A DNA stretch of 64,000 bases from CBDDCX01 sp965226925 (GTDB lineage: Bacteria; Gemmatimonadota; Gemmatimonadetes; Longimicrobiales; Gaopeijiaceae): assembly GCA_965226925.1 (NCBI GenBank), contig CBDDEN010000007.1:186001-250000 (forward strand), given 5' to 3'. The translations under genes were made by a program, and so were the position numbers. The notes under the pieces were generated by a model. The model saw nothing but the letters and a program-made list of their open reading frames with translations, ran no database searches and was not told where the DNA came from. This document shows positions 8,124 through 16,935 of the stretch, piece by piece; position 1 is the stretch's first letter, and each line of letters starts with the position of its first letter.

Positions 8124-9179
8124 TCAAGCGTCTCCATTGTTGAGTGGGATCACGAGCCTCACCCGCGTACCTCGCCCAAGTTCGCTCTGTACGGTCACCT
8201 GTCCCCCCGCTCCGACGGCTCGCTCGCGCATGCCCATGAGGCCCAAACCGCCCCCACCACCGACCAGCACTTGTTCAAACCCGCAGCCGTCGTCCTCCAC
8301 GACACCCACCACGGAGGCTCCGTCGAGCCCCACATGGACGCTCACGCTCTCAGCACCGGAATGTCGAACGACGTTGGAGAGGGCCTCTTGAACCACACGG
8401 TACAATACCAACTTCCGATCCGCATCCAGGAGTTGATCCACGGCTCCCGCTTCGAAGCTGGATCGAATGTCGTGGTTCTCGGAGAGGCTGCGGATATGCG
8501 ACTGGAGCGCGGCCACCACTCCGGCGTCCTCCAACGCGGGAGGTCGGAGACCACGTGCGATTCTACGCACGCTGTCCGAGGCCTCGTGGAGGCCCAGTCG
8601 GAGTTCCTCCAGCATCTTCCTCCGCTCCGAGGCGTCGGGCTCCATGCCTGCCAACCTCACGCGCAGGAGGAGTGCAGCGAGGAGTTGCGCGGTGTCGTCA
8701 TGCAGCTCTCGGGAGATCCTCTGACGCTCGTCTTCGGCCGCCCTGAGGGCACCCTGTCCGAACGCCCGAAGTTGCGAGCGTTCGGTAACGTCTCGTACCA
8801 CGGCGATCACGAGCTCTTGGTCTCCTGCATGCCCGGGGCTCAGGCTGATCTCCACGGGGAATTCACTTCCGTTCTTGCGGCGTCCCGACAGCGTCAGGCC
8901 GGCCCCCATAGGTCGGGTGGTCGGGTTTCCGTGGAACTCCTTCCGTTGGCCCACATACGAACCACGGTGAGGCGCCGGAACCAGCGTCTCGACGGATTGC
9001 CCCACGAGCTCGTCGGCAGAATACCCGAACTGGGCTTGGGCTCGGGGATTGACCTCCACGATGACGCCTTGGTGGTTGACGACGACGATACCATCCGGCG
9101 CGGCATCGAAAACCGCTCGATAGTCGAGGTGGATCTTCACCTCCGCGTCCGGCGTCTCCCTAGGACCCTGGTCGTTCAA
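8124..9179 (-). CDS. PAS-domain sensor histidine kinase (NarX/HisKA_3 type)
   Basis: 351 residues with no membrane segment, so a cytoplasmic sensor. A PAS domain covers about residues 20-140 (VFDAAPDGIVVVNHQGVIVEVNPRA, then FPVEISLSPG). The dimerisation/phospho-acceptor helix contains RISRELHDDTAQLLAALLLR with the conserved His. The HATPase_c domain has VVRHSGAESVSV (N box), VVEDDGCGF and GGLGLMGMRERA. Start is a TTG at 9179 with GAGGAG upstream; GTG codons downstream are alternatives. It is transcribed with the response regulator and diverges from a second, degenerate kinase gene. Confidence 0.9.
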   Translation of the reverse strand: MNDQGPRETPDAEVKIHLDYRAVFDAAPDGIVVVNHQGVIVEVNPRAQAQFGYSADELVGQSVETLVPAPHRGSYVGQRKEFHGNPTTRPMGAGLTLSGRRKNGSEFPVEISLSPGHAGDQELVIAVVRDVTERSQLRAFGQGALRAAEDERQRISRELHDDTAQLLAALLLRVRLAGMEPDASERRKMLEELRLGLHEASDSVRRIARGLRPPALEDAGVVAALQSHIRSLSENHDIRSSFEAGAVDQLLDADRKLVLYRVVQEALSNVVRHSGAESVSVHVGLDGASVVGVVEDDGCGFEQVLVGGGGGLGLMGMRERAVGAGGQVTVQSELGRGTRVRLVIPLNNGDA

Positions 9180-9317
9180 AGGCCGCAGATCTCCTCAAAG
9201 TTTCGTCTCTGTGTGTGGAGAAAACCCCCACAAGGCATTCCGCAGTATCCCGACAGCATCGCCCGCACCGCGACCGCATCTTATCCCGAGGTGCCAGGTA
9301 GGCGGGAGCGAGGCGCA

Positions 9318-10507
9318 GTGCCGAAAAACCCAGTCGAATCACCGAGGGACGGAGTCCGCTCTTCACGCAAGGAAGCTCGGCGTCCGCCACCCACCCTCCG
9401 TGGTGTGGCGATCCATCTACTTCGTATCCCCCTATTCTACAAGATTCTGCTCGCCAACGTCGGATTACTGGTGCTCGGAGCGGGATCCGGGATGGTGCTC
9501 GTGCGCTACATCACGGCCGAGACCTCCACTTCGACCGCATACGTCCTCTCCGGCGTAGTCGCTCTTGCGGTGCTGACGGTGGCGAGCACGATTCACGCAT
9601 ACGTTATCCGCGCCGCGCTCTCCCCGGTTCGGACCCTCGAGGACGCGGCCCGCCGGGTGGAGGCCGGCGATCCTTCGGCCCGCGCGGAAGAGTCGCTCCT
9701 CGCCGACGAAGAGATGGCCCGGATCGTACGTGTCTTCAACGCGATGCTGGACGTCCTCGGTGCGGCGCGACGGCAGGAGAGGGCCCGGGCCGCCCGTACT
9801 CTCAAGGCCCAGGAGATGGAGCGACTCAGGACGTCCCGCGAGTTGTACGACGACTTGGCTCAAACCCTCGCGGGAGTCTTGTTGAGGCTTCGAGTCATCA
9901 CGGCCGGGCCGGGAGCGACGGATGCCGAAGGCCTGCATGGCCCTCTCGAAGAGGTCCGCACGGAGGTCGTGGACGCCCTCGAACGGGCCCAAAACGTGGC
10001 TCGCAGGCTTCACCCGCCGGAGCTGGACGACCTGGGGCTGAGGGCGGCGGTGGAAGCGTACGCACGGGCCGTGGAGGCCGCCAGCGAACTTCCCGTGGAC
10101 GTCCTCGTCGAGGGACCCCTCCCTGCTTTGGGTCCCGAGGTGCGCCTCGCTGTATTCAGAATCGTACAGGAGGCGCTACAGAACAGCGTTCAGCACGCCC
10201 ACGCCGCGCACGCGTCGGTGCGTCTCGCGAACGAGGCCGATCAGCTTCACGTCGACGTCGTGGATGACGGTTGCGGCTTCGATGTCGCCGAAGCGTTCAC
10301 CGACAGAGACGGGCTCGGCCTCTCGAGCATGTTGGACCGGGCCGCGCACCGGGGTGGTGGTCTCACGGTAGAAAGCCGCCCTGGACACGGCACGAGGTCC
10401 GGCTGACGATCCCGCTCCCCACGGACAGGCCAGGTCAGCCGGAGACGCCGGGAGGTTCGGTTCTTCTTCGTCGGAACATCCCCCACGCGGCCCGGTCGCC
10501 TTTCTGA
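9318..10507 (+). pseudogene. membrane histidine kinase (HAMP, HisKA_3) with Tyr at the phospho-acceptor site and a 3' frameshift
   Basis: Two hydrophobic segments (ILLANVGLLVLGAGSGMVLV and TAYVLSGVVALAVLTVASTI) are followed by a HAMP linker (ALSPVRTLEDAARRVEAGD), a coiled stretch, the dimerisation helix, and a HATPase domain with QEALQNSVQHAHAAH, VVDDGCGFD and GLGLSSMLDRAAHRGGG. The dimerisation helix reads SRELYDDLAQTL, where the family has ELHDD, so the phosphorylated His is Tyr (TAC at 9846-9848). Near the end GHGT is followed by a stop at 10406. Inserting one base after 10394 restores GHGTEVRLTIPLPTDRPG and runs to 10507. The start is uncertain: a GTG at 9318 behind GGGAGCGAGG, or a GTG at 9405. 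The phospho-acceptor change may make it an inactive or modulating partner of the adjacent kinase. Confidence 0.82.
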
Positions 10508-10647
10508 CAAGATCCTCAGCAAACTCCTAGTGGATTCGTTGCGAGGTCGGTTCTACGTTGCGATGGTGGAGGGCCGGACCTGCCGATTCTTCCGGTACGT
10601 CGGGCGCCACCACCCCGCCTTCTCAGCCGCTGCACAAGGAGTGCATC

Positions 10648-11556
10648 ATGTCGCGTCTCATCCTGGTTCCCCTGGACGGTTCCGAGTTCTCGGAGTCGGC
10701 ACTCGCGGTCGCCCTGTCCATCGCACGCCGTTGGGAAGCGCGACTTGAAGTCCTGACGGTCCATGAAGCGGTCCCCACGCTCGATCACGATCTGTGGGAG
10801 ACCGCGTCACGCGAATGGTCAGAGAAGTACATCGCGAGCGTGGCTGAGCGCATCAAGGAAGAGGCGGGCGGCACGGTCGCGGCCACGGCGCTCTCCGGCA
10901 CGACCAGTGAGGCCATTCAGCACCACGTGGAAGCCCGCGGCGGCGACCTGGTCGTCATGGCCACCCATGGACGGGGGCCGATGTCCCGGTTCTGGCTTGG
11001 GAGCACGGCCGACGCCCTGGTGCGCCACTCCTCGTTCCCCATCCTGCTCCTTCGTCCGACCGAGGGTGCGACGCTCAAGCCGACGGAAGACTTCTCCCCG
11101 AAGAAGGTGCTGGTACCCTTGGACGGATCGAGAGAGAGTGAGGCAATCCTGACGCACGCTCTGGAGATCGCCGACGACCCGGAGGCGATGGTCTCGCTGC
11201 TCCGCGTCTTCCCCTACCCCGAAGAGTTCGCCTCCTCATACCTTCCGCATACGATTCAGGTAAACGCGGAGTTGCTAAAGGAGGGCGAGGCCGCCGCGAA
11301 GGAGTACATCGACGGCCAAGCCGCTGCCCTCAGAGAGCGTGGGATCGATGCGTCCGGCCACGTCTGCGTGGACGCGAGTCCGGCGGCGGGGATTCTCCAC
11401 TTCGCGGAACGCACCGGCGCCGACATGATCGCGATGTCGACGCATGGCCGAGGGGGGGTATCGCGCATGTTGCTCGGTAGCGTGACGGACAAGGTTCTGA
11501 GGGGCGGGCAGATCCCGATGCTCGTTTATCACCCTCGTGAAGTCGAACCCGAATAG
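10648..11556 (+). CDS. tandem universal stress protein (UspA family)
   Basis: 302 residues made of two Usp domains (about 1-150 and 155-300). Each has the ATP-binding signature: MATHGRGPMSRFWLGSTADAL with PILLL in the first and MSTHGRGGVSRMLLGSVTDKVL with PMLVY in the second. Both begin with the strand motif [IV]LVPLDGS. The ATG at 10648 follows AAGGAG. Usp proteins bind ATP and help cells survive starvation and oxidative or other stress in the cytoplasm. It heads a run with the CBS protein and another Usp, spaced 57 and 4 bases, likely one operon. Confidence 0.92.
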   Translation: MSRLILVPLDGSEFSESALAVALSIARRWEARLEVLTVHEAVPTLDHDLWETASREWSEKYIASVAERIKEEAGGTVAATALSGTTSEAIQHHVEARGGDLVVMATHGRGPMSRFWLGSTADALVRHSSFPILLLRPTEGATLKPTEDFSPKKVLVPLDGSRESEAILTHALEIADDPEAMVSLLRVFPYPEEFASSYLPHTIQVNAELLKEGEAAAKEYIDGQAAALRERGIDASGHVCVDASPAAGILHFAERTGADMIAMSTHGRGGVSRMLLGSVTDKVLRGGQIPMLVYHPREVEPE

Positions 11557-11613
11557 GGTCCGCTCAGGGGCACGTCGACCAGCAGGTGCCGGGAGCCCGA
11601 AAGGAGGGACGGG

Positions 11614-12141
11614 ATGTACACGGTGCGTGACATCATGAACACCGACGTGGTGACCGTGACCCCGGAGACCACCGTCCACGACCTCACTCGGCTCCTGTCC
11701 GAGCACGACATCAGCGGTGCGCCGGTCGTCGGTGCCCAGGGTGAGGTCCTCGGGGTCGTATCGATGACCGACGTGATCCGCCTCGCTGCCGATGAGACCG
11801 ACATGCACGTGGGAGGCCACCCGGTCGCCGACGACTCACGCGAGCCGACATCGGACGACGTAGAGACGGACGTACTTGACTACTTCCAGCGGGGCTACAA
11901 TCCAACGCGCGGAAGCAACGCGGTGGGCGACTGGGTCGCGGAGAGCGACTTGGATCAGTACGACGTTCGGGAGATCATGACCCCCGCGAACTTCCACATC
12001 CACCCCGACGCGAGCGTGGCCGAGCTCGCACGGTTCCTACTCCGCGGTAGGATTCACAGAGCGTTGGTCATGGAGGACGACGCACTGGTCGGCATCGTCA
12101 CGACGGTCGACGTGCTTCGCACCGTAGCCGGGGACTCCTGA
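11614..12141 (+). CDS. CBS-domain pair protein
   Basis: 175 residues with two CBS motifs. The first, residues 1-60, reads VRDIMNTDVVTVTPETTVHDLTRLL and then GVVSMTDVI. The second, about 115-172, reads VREIMTPANFHIHPDASVAELARFL and then GIVTTVDVLRT. The insert between them is acidic. CBS pairs bind adenosine nucleotides and act as energy or ligand sensors. GGAGGGA precedes the ATG. Lying between two Usp genes, it probably takes part in the same energy/stress response. Confidence 0.9.
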   Translation: MYTVRDIMNTDVVTVTPETTVHDLTRLLSEHDISGAPVVGAQGEVLGVVSMTDVIRLAADETDMHVGGHPVADDSREPTSDDVETDVLDYFQRGYNPTRGSNAVGDWVAESDLDQYDVREIMTPANFHIHPDASVAELARFLLRGRIHRALVMEDDALVGIVTTVDVLRTVAGDS

Positions 12142-12175
12142 GGACGTGAACGACCTCGAGGGCACCCCACGAGCC

Positions 12176-12919
12176 ATGGCCGGACCCGCATGGAAGGAGC
12201 CGTGCCTCGACACGATCGTAATCGGCGTCGACTTCGGACCCGAGTGTGAGATCGGTCTGGAGTTCGTCCATCGCCACCTGAAAGCGGAATCGAACTTCGT
12301 TCTGGTCCATGCGCTCCACTTGCCCCTCGACGCAGAGCATCGCGGAGGGGAGACGTCGGCTCAGATAGCCATCAGGGAAGAAGCGGAGCACAGCGCGCGG
12401 GAGGCCCTGGAGAGCATCGGCGCCAAGAGCCTCGGCGCAAAGGCCGCCAACATCGTCGTCATCCCCGGCGAAGCGTCACACGTGCTCGCCGTCGTCGCCG
12501 ACGACGTGAGCGCCGACTTGATCGTCATCGGTCCCCATCGAGAGACCGCTCGGATGGAGCGGATTCTCGGGACAACCGCTCAGCAGCTGATTCACGAAGT
12601 CCACACGCCGGTGCTCCTGGCCACCCACCCGATCGCTCAAGCACCGCGGAAGATCCTCGCCCCGGTCGCGCCGGCCGAGGGACCCGACCGGGTCTCCGCA
12701 TGGACCAAGCTTCTCTCGGAGAAAACGGGGGCCGAGGTGATCGCCATGAACGTCGTCAAACAACCGGTGCGGACGATTATCTCGACGGTACACGATCAGG
12801 GCATCGACCTCATCGTCATGGGAAGCCACGGCCCCGGCTTGATCGAGCGGCTATTCAGGGCGAACGTAGCGGACCTAGTCTTGGCGGAGACCCCCGTGCC
12901 GGTGCTCATCGTCCGCTAG
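12176..12919 (+). CDS. tandem universal stress protein, second copy
   Basis: About 247 residues from the ATG at 12176; a GTG at 12146 would add ten residues and lies 5 bases after the CBS gene. Two Usp domains are seen. The first has IVIGVDFGPECEIGLEF, then IGPHRETARMERILGTTAQ with HTPVLLA. The second has ILAPVAP and MGSHGPGLIERLFRANVADLVL with VPVLIV. The second domain is shortened and both glycine motifs are less regular than in the Usp at 10648. Role as for the other Usp: ATP-binding stress protein. Confidence 0.87.
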   Translation: MAGPAWKEPCLDTIVIGVDFGPECEIGLEFVHRHLKAESNFVLVHALHLPLDAEHRGGETSAQIAIREEAEHSAREALESIGAKSLGAKAANIVVIPGEASHVLAVVADDVSADLIVIGPHRETARMERILGTTAQQLIHEVHTPVLLATHPIAQAPRKILAPVAPAEGPDRVSAWTKLLSEKTGAEVIAMNVVKQPVRTIISTVHDQGIDLIVMGSHGPGLIERLFRANVADLVLAETPVPVLIVR

Positions 12920-12940
12920 CACCATCCACACAGGCCTTCA

Positions 12941-13423
12941 ATGTATCCCATCTCGGTCACGATACACCTCTTATCTGCCATGTTCTGGCTCGGCGGCATG
13001 TTCTTCTTGGCGATCGTGGGGGCTCCGGCGCTCCGTGGACTCGACCCGAACCTGCGTCGCCGACTGTTCAAGGAGATCGGGGAGCGGTTTCGATCCACGA
13101 GTTGGGTGGTCATCGGCCTCCTGGTCGTGACCGGTGTATCGAACCTTCATTTTCGGGGTCTCCTACGGCCTGCCGTGAGCGGTGGGAGCGACTTTTGGCT
13201 CGGGCCGGTAGGTAGGATGCTGGCATGGAAACTGGCCCTCGTCTTCGCGATGCTGGCCATCGCGTCGCTCCACGACTTCTGGCTGGGCCCGCGTTCCGGA
13301 ACGCTCACGCCCGGATCCGAGGAGCACGAACGTAACCGGCGCACCGTGGTCTGGCTCGGAAGGGTGAACGCTCTTGTCGGCGTCCTTTTGGTCTACGTAG
13401 CTACCCGGCTCGTGCGCGGCTGA
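12941..13423 (+). CDS. CopD-like integral membrane protein
   Basis: 160 residues with four membrane helices, at about 3-25 (IHLLSAMFWLGGMFFLAIVG), 50-72, 92-115 and 138-157. The first helix carries a histidine and HLLSAMFWLGGM, and further histidines sit at helix ends (SNLHF, SLHDFW), as in CopD/DUF2269-type heme- or copper-handling proteins. It follows the Usp gene by 21 bases. Substrate is not predictable from sequence. Confidence 0.72.
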   Translation: MYPISVTIHLLSAMFWLGGMFFLAIVGAPALRGLDPNLRRRLFKEIGERFRSTSWVVIGLLVVTGVSNLHFRGLLRPAVSGGSDFWLGPVGRMLAWKLALVFAMLAIASLHDFWLGPRSGTLTPGSEEHERNRRTVVWLGRVNALVGVLLVYVATRLVRG

Positions 13424-13805
13424 CGAGGTCGAATCACCGCGAAGATCAACAGCCCCCCGCCGCCCCCGACCGCAATACCCGGAGCGTCACGGTGGCGAGC
13501 TGCACGGCCGGAACGTCTGCCGACACTGCCGCCAGGGCGGTCCCCAGGAACGCGCAGATGCCGCCCACCATCCCCCCGTGCCACGCGGAGTCACCGAACG
13601 ATCGGCGTTTGTGGATCACGTAAGCGGTTCCGCTCAAGGCGGCCGTCAACATCGAGGGTACGGGCCAGGCGGAGTAGATCGCGTCGCTGTAGTGGCCGAC
13701 GACCACGAGCCCGACGTGTAGGAGGGTACCGAGCCCCGCCCAGAGCAGTACCGCCGGCGTCAGCGCGTCTTCGTGTGATGCCGGTTCGGAAAAGAGCCCC
13801 CTCAC
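13393..13805 (-). pseudogene. small four-helix membrane protein, frameshifted near its end
   Basis: From 13805 the frame encodes about 119 residues with helices such as TPAVLLWAGLGTLLHVGLVVV and GGMVGGICAFLGTALAAVSA, then turns into the poor tail LRVLRSGAAGGC. One frame over, immediately after VTL, the reading GIAVGGGGGLLIFAVIRPRQPR gives a proper membrane helix with a basic end and stops at 13393. A single missing base in the GGG run near 13478-13480 explains this. The start overlaps the M20 peptidase stop by 4 bases, so it is the downstream gene of that operon. Family unknown. Confidence 0.6.
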
Positions 13806-15064
13806 CCTTCGACCCCGCAGAAGCGTAGCGCCGTCAAGGCGAGCGTGCGGGCCGCGATCACGACGTCGCCGACCGGGACGAACTCGTTCGGCGCGTGTGC
13901 GTTCCTCACGTCTCCGGGTCCGTAGAGCACGGTCGGGGTGGCCCCGTGATTGACGAGCAACGCCATATCGGATCCATAAGGCACGCCGGTGACCTTGGCT
14001 CTGTCACCCGTGACCGCCCGATGCGCCTCTCGCACGGCGGTCGCGACCCCTGCGTCGGGATCGGTCCGACAGGCCTCGAAGCGTCCGCCCCACCACTCGA
14101 CCACCGGTGGGTTGGTACGGAGAAAGGGGTCTTCCTCAGCGGCCCCGGCCACGGCGGCCTCCAAGGCGGAGCGTGCCTGCTCCGGATTCTCGCCGGGGCG
14201 CACGCCGTACCGGCCCTCGAACACGACCTCCTCCGCGACCGAGGACGCCCACTCACCCCCCGACACGGTGCCTACGGAGATCGGGAATGGAAGATCTCCC
14301 GGAATGCTCGGATCGCCATGGGCATTCCTCTCCCGCTCGAGTCCGTCCAGCGCCGCGAGAACACGATGTGACTTGTGGATGGCGCTCACACCCTCCGATC
14401 GAAGGGCGCCGTGGGCGGCCTTGCCCGGCACCCGCACGCGGAAGTTGAAGCAACCCGCCCCGGTGGTCGCGACCTCGAGGTTGGTGGGTTCCATCACGAT
14501 CGCCCCATCGGCGCGGTACCCCCGGACGATGGTGGCCAACGTCCCCACGCCCCCGTCCTCCTCACCGATGACGCTCTCGATGTAGAGTCGTCCGGAGAGC
14601 CGCGACCCCGCGTCCCGGATGGCCTTGGCGGCGAAGATGGCGGCGCACAGCCCCGCCTTCATGTCCACCGATCCCCTACCGTAGATCCGGTCGCCTTCTC
14701 GGCGTGCGACAAAGGGAGAGCCGGACCATCGCTCGTGGCTCCCCGGAGGAACCACGTCCACATGGCCGTTGAGAATCAGACTGGCCCCACCGGACCCGTC
14801 TCCCATGCCACCGACGACGCCGAGTCCGCGATCACGATGGCATTCGACGGCATGGGCCGGGTGTCGAGCAAGAGCCTCGAAGTCGAGGTCCCACACGTCG
14901 ACGTCGAGCCCGACCCGATCCATCAGCTGGGACACCCATTCCTGGGCCGGGGTCTCGTGCCCACCGAGGCTCGGAATGGACACGAGCGCACAGATCGAAT
15001 CCAGGAGCCCGTCGTGATCCAGGGCCTCGAGGACGCGTCCTTCCTGTGGCGTGAGTTCTTCCAT
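13802..15064 (-). CDS. M20-family metallopeptidase (ArgE/DapE-like deacylase)
   Basis: 420 residues. The zinc-binding motifs are in order: LILNGHVDVVPPG (His), YGRGSVDMKAGLCA (bridging Asp), VIGEEDGGVGT (catalytic Glu then Glu), IVMEPTNLEV (Asp-equivalent Glu), and a C-terminal VRNAHAPNEFV (His). The middle insert is the dimerisation domain. Members hydrolyse N-acyl amino acids such as acetylornithine or succinyl-diaminopimelate in the cytoplasm. The exact substrate is not visible, and no arg or dap neighbours exist. The ATG at 15064 begins MEELTPQEGRVLEAL; upstream in-frame sequence is not conserved-looking. Confidence 0.88.
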   Translation of the reverse strand: MEELTPQEGRVLEALDHDGLLDSICALVSIPSLGGHETPAQEWVSQLMDRVGLDVDVWDLDFEALARHPAHAVECHRDRGLGVVGGMGDGSGGASLILNGHVDVVPPGSHERWSGSPFVARREGDRIYGRGSVDMKAGLCAAIFAAKAIRDAGSRLSGRLYIESVIGEEDGGVGTLATIVRGYRADGAIVMEPTNLEVATTGAGCFNFRVRVPGKAAHGALRSEGVSAIHKSHRVLAALDGLERERNAHGDPSIPGDLPFPISVGTVSGGEWASSVAEEVVFEGRYGVRPGENPEQARSALEAAVAGAAEEDPFLRTNPPVVEWWGGRFEACRTDPDAGVATAVREAHRAVTGDRAKVTGVPYGSDMALLVNHGATPTVLYGPGDVRNAHAPNEFVPVGDVVIAARTLALTALRFCGVEG

Positions 15065-15249
15065 GGCGGAGACGATCGGCGATGGCTCTCCGCACCGCAA
15101 CGGGGAAAAGGAACAACCCGGGCCGTAAGGACCGGGCTCCCCGCCTTCGCAACCCTTGTAGCTCCGACCGGGCTGGCTCCGGTGTGGTGTGCTAGGGCCG
15201 ACGCCCACGCCTCTTTCGACACGGCGCGTATCGGAAGGGCTTCGAGGGC

Positions 15250-15627
15250 CTAGGAGCCCCGCGCGGTGCGGATGAGCGCTTCGAGGTGGGCGAGGTAGTC
15301 CTCGAACCGGTCTCGCCCGTGATCCGTGAGTGAGTACTCGGATCGCGGGACGCGGTCCACGAATGACTTCGAGCACGCCACGTAGCCGGCTTCCTCCAGC
15401 TTCCTTGCGTGCGCGCTCAGATTCCCGTCGGTCGCCCCGAGTGCCTCCTTGAGCTCGTTGAAGGTCAAGCTGTCGTCCACGGCAAGGGCGCTGACGATTC
15501 CGAGGCGAAGCCGCTCATGGATGACCCGGTCCAGGGCCAGCGGACTCCCCGGACCCCCGCCCGAAACGCTTGTCAACGTTGGCTCCCTCGCCTCTCCGCC
15601 CTCAGACCTCCGATTGGGCTTAGCCAC
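15250..15627 (-). CDS. winged-helix transcriptional regulator (ArsR/HTH_34 type)
   Basis: 125 residues starting at a GTG behind GGAGG. The wHTH spans about residues 30-115: HERLRLGIVSALAVDDSLTFNELKEALGATDGNLSAHARKLEEAGYV, then the wing SEYSLTDHGRDRFEDYLAHLEAL. The start overlaps the end of the membrane-protein gene by 8 bases, so the two are coupled. This pairing of a small wHTH with a multi-helix membrane protein recurs in several phyla; a direct or feedback role on the promoter at 16278-16306 is likely but inferred. Confidence 0.85.
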   Translation of the reverse strand: MAKPNRRSEGGEAREPTLTSVSGGGPGSPLALDRVIHERLRLGIVSALAVDDSLTFNELKEALGATDGNLSAHARKLEEAGYVACSKSFVDRVPRSEYSLTDHGRDRFEDYLAHLEALIRTARGS

Positions 15628-16270
15628 CGTACCTCCTCGCGATCAGCACACCGAACAGGACGTGAACCCCCCCGAAACCGACGGCCAGAAAGTCGTCACC
15701 GAAGGCGGGCGGAGCGAAGAGCGCGCCTGCCCCAACCACCATGAACGAGGCGCCCATGAGGGGAATTATGCGGACCGAGAACGTGCCGGCCGTGAGGACG
15801 GCCGCTCCGTACAGAAGGAGCCAGCAGCCGGGCATCAGATGAAAGAGCTCCGCACAGAAGAGAGCCAACGTCAGGAGGACTCCCGTCGCCATGCCGGGCA
15901 CGAAGCCAAGGACGAACCGCCGCCCCTGTCCGCTCAACAGCTCTACTCCAGCCCTCTTGGTCTTCCACAGCACCGCAGACCCACCCAACGGAACCGCAAT
16001 GGTGGCGGCCATGAGCCAGGTAAGGAGCCAACCCTCATTGGTGGGTTGCGCGGCGGCGATAGGTGCGGCGGCCAGCCCCACCACCCCGAGCAGGATGGAC
16101 CCCAGGCCCGAGAGGGTGGTGAACCGTCCCGAACTCTCCATGGTGCCTCGGATGAACTTGAGGTTGTCCATGGCGCGCGCATGGAGGTCTACAGACAGGG
16201 CAGCCGGTTCCGGGGCATGGCCGGACTCTACTGTAGGGTCGGATTCGCGAAAGCGCTCGCCGGGGCACAT
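15620..16270 (-). CDS. six-helix membrane protein, partner of the wHTH regulator
   Basis: 216 residues from the ATG at 16270, chosen because a well-spaced promoter ends 7 bases before it. After a polar N-terminus come DNLKFIRGTMESSGRFTTLSG and about six membrane helices: LGSILLGVVGLAAAPIAAA, WLLTWLMAATIAVPLGGSAVLW, FVLGFVPGMATGVLLTLALF, CWLLLYGAAVLTAG, IPLMGASFMVVGAGALF and FLAVGFGGVHVLFGVLIA. The MDNLKFIR-ST..S-FT..SG-G opening is typical of a recurrent uncharacterised family next to HTH_34 regulators. Function unknown. Confidence 0.78.
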   Translation of the reverse strand: MCPGERFRESDPTVESGHAPEPAALSVDLHARAMDNLKFIRGTMESSGRFTTLSGLGSILLGVVGLAAAPIAAAQPTNEGWLLTWLMAATIAVPLGGSAVLWKTKRAGVELLSGQGRRFVLGFVPGMATGVLLTLALFCAELFHLMPGCWLLLYGAAVLTAGTFSVRIIPLMGASFMVVGAGALFAPPAFGDDFLAVGFGGVHVLFGVLIARRYGG

Positions 16271-16277
16271 GGTCGGA

Positions 16278-16324
16278 ATGCTAGGTATGGACCCTGGCGT
16301 TGACAAGTACTCTGTGCAACAAAG
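16278..16324 (-). promoter_or_regulatory. promoter and inverted-repeat operator of the membrane-protein/wHTH operon
   Basis: Read on the minus strand, -35 TTGTCA (16301-16306) and -10 TAGCAT (16278-16283) are 17 bases apart. The ATG begins 7 bases after the -10, so the mRNA would be leaderless. Just upstream of the -35 lies an imperfect inverted repeat, CTTTGT-TGC-ACAGAG (16310-16324), well placed to bind the wHTH regulator encoded in the same operon. Confidence 0.6.
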
Positions 16325-16398
16325 CGGCGGCCCCAAAAGCGGAAAACCAGCCGGACGCGAGGTCCGGCGGGCTCTCCCACCTCGAAGTGCTGGGTCGG

Positions 16399-16779
16399 TC
16401 AGCCGTGGCTGAGCGTCCAAACGTAAGCGGCGACCGCCTTCACCTGGTCGTCGGTGATCGCCGAACCACCCTTGGGAGGCATGATCGCACCCATGGAGTT
16501 CTTGATCTCAGCAGCCGACACACCCTTGGTGATCTGGGAGACCAGCTCGGGATAGGTTCCTCCGCCCGTCAGCCACTCGCCATCGGTCAGGCTCGGACCC
16601 ACAGCTCCGGAGCCGTCCATCCCGTGGCAAGCGGCGCACAGTCCGGCACCCATGTAGACCGTCCGGCCCTCCGCTACCATTACTGCCGTAACGCCGTCGG
16701 GCATCGACTGGGCCTGAAGGCCGGATGCGCTCACAAGGGCCACGGCGAGTCCTGCAATTATCAAGGAAATCCGCTTCAT
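16399..16779 (-). CDS. periplasmic c-type cytochrome
   Basis: 126 residues with a signal peptide ending GLQAQ (cut about residue 24). The heme-binding motif is CAACHGMDGSG (about residues 48-58), the axial Met is probably in MPPKGGSAI, and the C-terminal helix reads ITDDQVKAVAAYVWTLSHG. This is a class I monoheme cytochrome that shuttles electrons in the periplasm. It stands alone between the wHTH operon and the FG-GAP gene on the same strand. Confidence 0.9.
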   Translation of the reverse strand: MKRISLIIAGLAVALVSASGLQAQSMPDGVTAVMVAEGRTVYMGAGLCAACHGMDGSGAVGPSLTDGEWLTGGGTYPELVSQITKGVSAAEIKNSMGAIMPPKGGSAITDDQVKAVAAYVWTLSHG

Positions 16780-16935
16780 TTCCGTCCCCTACTCTGGTGT
16801 ACGCTGTGACGACCGACGGGAGTCGTCCCGGACACTCGCCGTCAGATGAATCCACGAAGATAAAATCGCGATGGCCCGTTCCCAAGACCCCGTTGCCAAC
16901 TCGCCAACCTCCCCGCGATTTCCGGCGGGCAGGTT

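Noticed and set aside
8271..9317. A long plus-strand frame joined to the second histidine kinase
   Set aside because: This part is antisense to the PAS kinase; the kinase coding character begins only after about 9318, so the frame's 5' portion was cut off.
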